Below are positions 62,135-64,000 of a stretch of DNA of 64,000 nucleotides, one piece after another. Each line of letters opens with the position of its first letter. Positions within the stretch are counted from its first letter, which is position 1. The stretch comes from Halogeometricum rufum. GTDB lineage: Archaea; Halobacteriota; Halobacteria; Halobacteriales; Haloferacaceae. The notes under the pieces are model-generated. The model was not told the origin of the DNA. It did not search any database and saw nothing but the letters and a program-made list of their open reading frames with translations. Position numbers and translations under genes: made by a program. The stretch covers positions 1 through 64,000 of the forward strand of contig NZ_FOYT01000001.1 in the NCBI RefSeq assembly GCF_900112175.1. Direction: 5' to 3'.

Positions 62135-62893
62135 TCACTGGGCGACGTACCCGCCGTCGACCGGCATCGGGACGCCGGTGACGAAGGACGCCTCGTCGGA
62201 GCAGAGCCACACCACCGCGGCGGCTATCTCCGACGGGTCGGCGGCGCGCTTCATCGCCTGGGGCGCGACGATTCCCTCCATGGCGGCGTCGTCGCCGCCC
62301 GTGAACCGCGAGACCATCGGCGTGTCGACGACGCCCGGACAGACGGCGTTGACGCGGATGCCGTCGTCGGCCACCTCGACGGCGACGGACTTCGTGAGTC
62401 CGACGACGCCGTGTTTCGAGGCGTAGTACGGGCTCAGGTCCGCCGCGCCGACGAGGCCCGCGATAGACGCCGTGTTGACGATGGCGCCGCCGCCGCGTTC
62501 GCGGAGCGCGGGAATCTCGTGTTTCGTGCAGAGGAACACCCCGCCGAGGTTGACGTCGACGACGCGCTTCCAGTCCTCGAACGACTGGTCGGTTATCGGC
62601 CCCGGCGTCCCCTCGATACCCGCGTTGTTGAACGCGACGTCGAGGCCGCCGAACGTCGAGACGACGTCGTCGACGAGGGCCTTCACGCTCTCCTCGTCGC
62701 TCACGTCGACCGCGAAGAACTCCGCCTCCCCGCCGGCCTCGGAGACGAGACGTACCGTCTCTTCGCCCCCTTCCTCGTCCAGGTCCGCGACGGCAACCGT
62801 CGCCCCGGCCTCGGCGAATCGAAGCGCCGTCGCCCGTCCGATACCCGACCCAGCGCCCGTCGCGAGCGCGACTTTACCGCTGATTCCGTCCAT
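62135..62893 (-). CDS. Short-chain dehydrogenase/reductase
   Basis: A 252-residue classical SDR. It has the cofactor motif ATGAGSGIGRATALRF, the Asp in VAVADLDEE that favours NAD, NNAGIEGTPGP, catalytic Ser in NTASIAGL, and YxxxK in YYASKHGVVG, with the end VDGGYVAQ. Typical substrates are alcohols, sugars or 3-oxoacyl groups. The start at 62893 was chosen; just upstream lies a 7-bp palindrome (62903-62920) that could be an operator. Confidence 0.87.
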   Translation of the reverse strand: MDGISGKVALATGAGSGIGRATALRFAEAGATVAVADLDEEGGEETVRLVSEAGGEAEFFAVDVSDEESVKALVDDVVSTFGGLDVAFNNAGIEGTPGPITDQSFEDWKRVVDVNLGGVFLCTKHEIPALRERGGGAIVNTASIAGLVGAADLSPYYASKHGVVGLTKSVAVEVADDGIRVNAVCPGVVDTPMVSRFTGGDDAAMEGIVAPQAMKRAADPSEIAAAVVWLCSDEASFVTGVPMPVDGGYVAQ

Positions 62894-62902
62894 TGAACTC
62901 AC

Positions 62903-62920
62903 CGGTGACGTTCGTCACCG
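62903..62920. promoter_or_regulatory. Palindrome between TATA region and start of the SDR gene
   Basis: Perfect 7-bp inverted repeat (CGGTGAC/GTCACCG, loop 4) located 10-27 bases before the ATG of the SDR gene, in the interval between a possible TATA-like CTAG element (62924-62927) and the start. Archaeal repressors often bind such sites. The binding protein is unknown. Confidence 0.4.
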
Positions 62921-63118
62921 CCGCTAGAAGGCGCCGGGATAGCATATCGATTCCGCAGAAATACCCGAGATACCCGTATATATGGCAGTTTTTCTCGGAT
63001 TGGGAGCCGAATCGTGCGTTCTTCTCGGTCGTCCGGTCGGGTCGTTACCTCGCCGCTCGCCGTCTGACGCTCGTCTGCCGGAGATTCATGGATGTCGGCT
63101 TCCGACGTAGGAGACACC

Positions 63119-63301
63119 ATGGGCGTGAAGGGAGCGGTACTGGCGCTGTACACGCTCGGACTCGGGTGCCTCCTCCTGTTCGAACAGTCGGGGACGGGGA
63201 CGGCACTCGGCGTCGCACTCATCGCACTCGTCTCGACTGCCGTCGTCGCGAAACTCACCGCGCGCGGCCCGACCGGCAGAAGCGGACGCCGCGACCTGTG
63301 A
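63119..63301 (+). CDS. Two-helix small membrane protein
   Basis: A 60-residue protein with two hydrophobic segments (about residues 5-20 and 26-45) and a basic C-terminus (ARGPTGRSGRRDL). The start at 63119 follows GGAGACACC. An ATG at 63092 is in frame but lacks any signal. The function is unknown. Confidence 0.55.
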   Translation: MGVKGAVLALYTLGLGCLLLFEQSGTGTALGVALIALVSTAVVAKLTARGPTGRSGRRDL

Positions 63302-63444
63302 CCGCGACACCGAGGGGTCGGAAGGCCGCCCGGTAGCGCGCCGCGAGTGCGTGGCGTGGAGAGGCGGCCACGCCCGCGTTTCGCCCGACTCGTCGCCCAC
63401 GCGTCCCGTTCTCGGTCGTCGTTCTCGCGTCCCCACGGTACCCC

Positions 63445-63999
63445 TCACGCCTCGCAGGGCACCGGGCGGGTGAACGCTATCCTGACGTCTTCGCTCTGGA
63501 CGACGACGCGGACCCTGTCGTCGCAGGCGACTGGCGTGAGGGTGGCCGTCGCCTCGTCGTCGACGACGACGCGGTCCGAGACGGTCCGTACGTCGCCGTC
63601 GCGGGTGCCTTCGACGCTCACCACGGCGACGAAGCCGCCGAGGTCGGGCACCCGGTTCGTGACGGTCACGAACAGCGTGCGCGCCGTCGGCGCGGCGGCC
63701 GGCAGCGACTCGCCGCTTCGACCGACGGCTCCGTTCGCCGCCGGCGTCCCGTTCCGAACGTCCGAGGCGACCCGCGTTCCGTTTGCGGCCGGCCGGGACC
63801 CGTTCGCCCGGACGCTGGCGTTTCCGGGACTGGGTCGCTCCCGTTCGAGACGCATCTCGACGCCCACGTACGCGCTCGCGTCCGAGGCGACGGTTCCGGT
63901 CACCCCACGGTCCGCCTGCGTCGCGCTCAGACTCCCCGTCGGTATCGCCGTCAGGACCACGATACCGGCGGCGACGAGGAGTATCCCCGCTCGCCTCAT
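63445..63999 (-). CDS. Secreted protein, unknown function
   Basis: A 184-residue protein whose start codon lies at the right edge of the window. It opens with a Sec-type signal (MRRAGILLVAAGIVVLTAIP, cleavable after TGSLSA) and a long Ala/Gly/Asn/Arg-rich segment, then a beta-rich domain (TARTLFVTVTNRVPDLGGFVAVVSVEGT...) with two Cys (VACDDRV, PVPCEA) that may form a disulfide. It may be cell-surface or extracellular. No family is recognised. Confidence 0.6.
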   Translation of the reverse strand: MRRAGILLVAAGIVVLTAIPTGSLSATQADRGVTGTVASDASAYVGVEMRLERERPSPGNASVRANGSRPAANGTRVASDVRNGTPAANGAVGRSGESLPAAAPTARTLFVTVTNRVPDLGGFVAVVSVEGTRDGDVRTVSDRVVVDDEATATLTPVACDDRVRVVVQSEDVRIAFTRPVPCEA

Positions 64000-64000
64000 C

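Noticed and set aside
1-64000. tRNA or rRNA genes
   Set aside because: I found no GGTTCGAATCC-type T-arm with matching acceptor stem and no rRNA-like segments. An automated scan could still find one missed by eye.

Overview
The window is chromosomal DNA from a halophilic archaeon (class Halobacteria, probably Haloferacales; the placement is inferred from gene content and style, not computed). Supporting signs are very high GC, strongly acidic proteins, archaeal-type aminoacyl-tRNA synthetases, the fused haloarchaeal tRNA-splicing endonuclease, chromosomal protein MC1, Tat/lipobox secretion signals, many small Zn-ribbon proteins, and TATA-like elements about 27 bases before start codons (leaderless mRNAs). 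About 66 protein genes are supported. No rRNA, tRNA, CRISPR array or insertion sequence was seen; this looks like core chromosome.

Layout. 1-4 kb: MC1 chromatin protein, a small AbrB-like protein, pyrD, and two membrane proteins. 4-12 kb (minus strand): valS, a cystathionine gamma-synthase-type gene, and pheS-pheT. Upstream of pheS lies a long leader holding a 28-codon ORF that ends in a phenylalanine run and is followed at once by a strong inverted repeat. 12-20 kb: membrane and amphi-Trp proteins, a divergent FAD oxidoreductase/ornithine-cyclodeaminase pair, the endA-trpS operon, a NucS-like Zn-ribbon protein and a HAD hydrolase. 20-27 kb: a Ski2-type helicase, a Bat-type HTH regulator, otsA-otsB (trehalose) and lipA. 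27.8-33 kb: a four-gene 2-oxoacid dehydrogenase operon (E1a-E1b-E2-E3), supplied with lipoate by the neighbouring lipA. 33-40 kb: UspA, a VOC protein, a 33-bp tandem repeat abutting a gene broken by an in-frame stop, divergent serB/serA, a coiled-coil protein and thrC. 40-48.4 kb: PQQ-propeller lipoprotein, HTH regulator, small and membrane proteins, a cupin pair, cstA, and an ArsA/Get3-type ATPase. 48.6-55.4 kb: an MBL-lamin-tail lipoprotein with DUF3006 partner, a COG0523 GTPase, a run of small Zn-ribbon and membrane proteins, and upp. 55.7-64 kb: S9 peptidase, a DAO-type oxidase, an IMPACT protein, an HTH-ACT regulator, a Zn-finger/acidic/winged-helix protein, hisB, an SDR enzyme and small exported or membrane proteins.

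Functional themes are translation (valS, pheST, trpS, endA), amino-acid metabolism (metB-type, serA/serB, thrC, hisB), pyrimidine synthesis and salvage (pyrD, upp), compatible-solute synthesis (otsAB) and lipoate-dependent 2-oxoacid oxidation. The most notable candidate is the pheST leader: a Phe-rich leader peptide whose stop codon opens a large hairpin, an arrangement resembling bacterial attenuators. Other points worth checking are catalytic-residue substitutions in OtsB and PyrD, a nonsense-interrupted MBL-like gene whose 3' end is copied six times in a minisatellite, and a probable frameshift in a membrane-protein gene.
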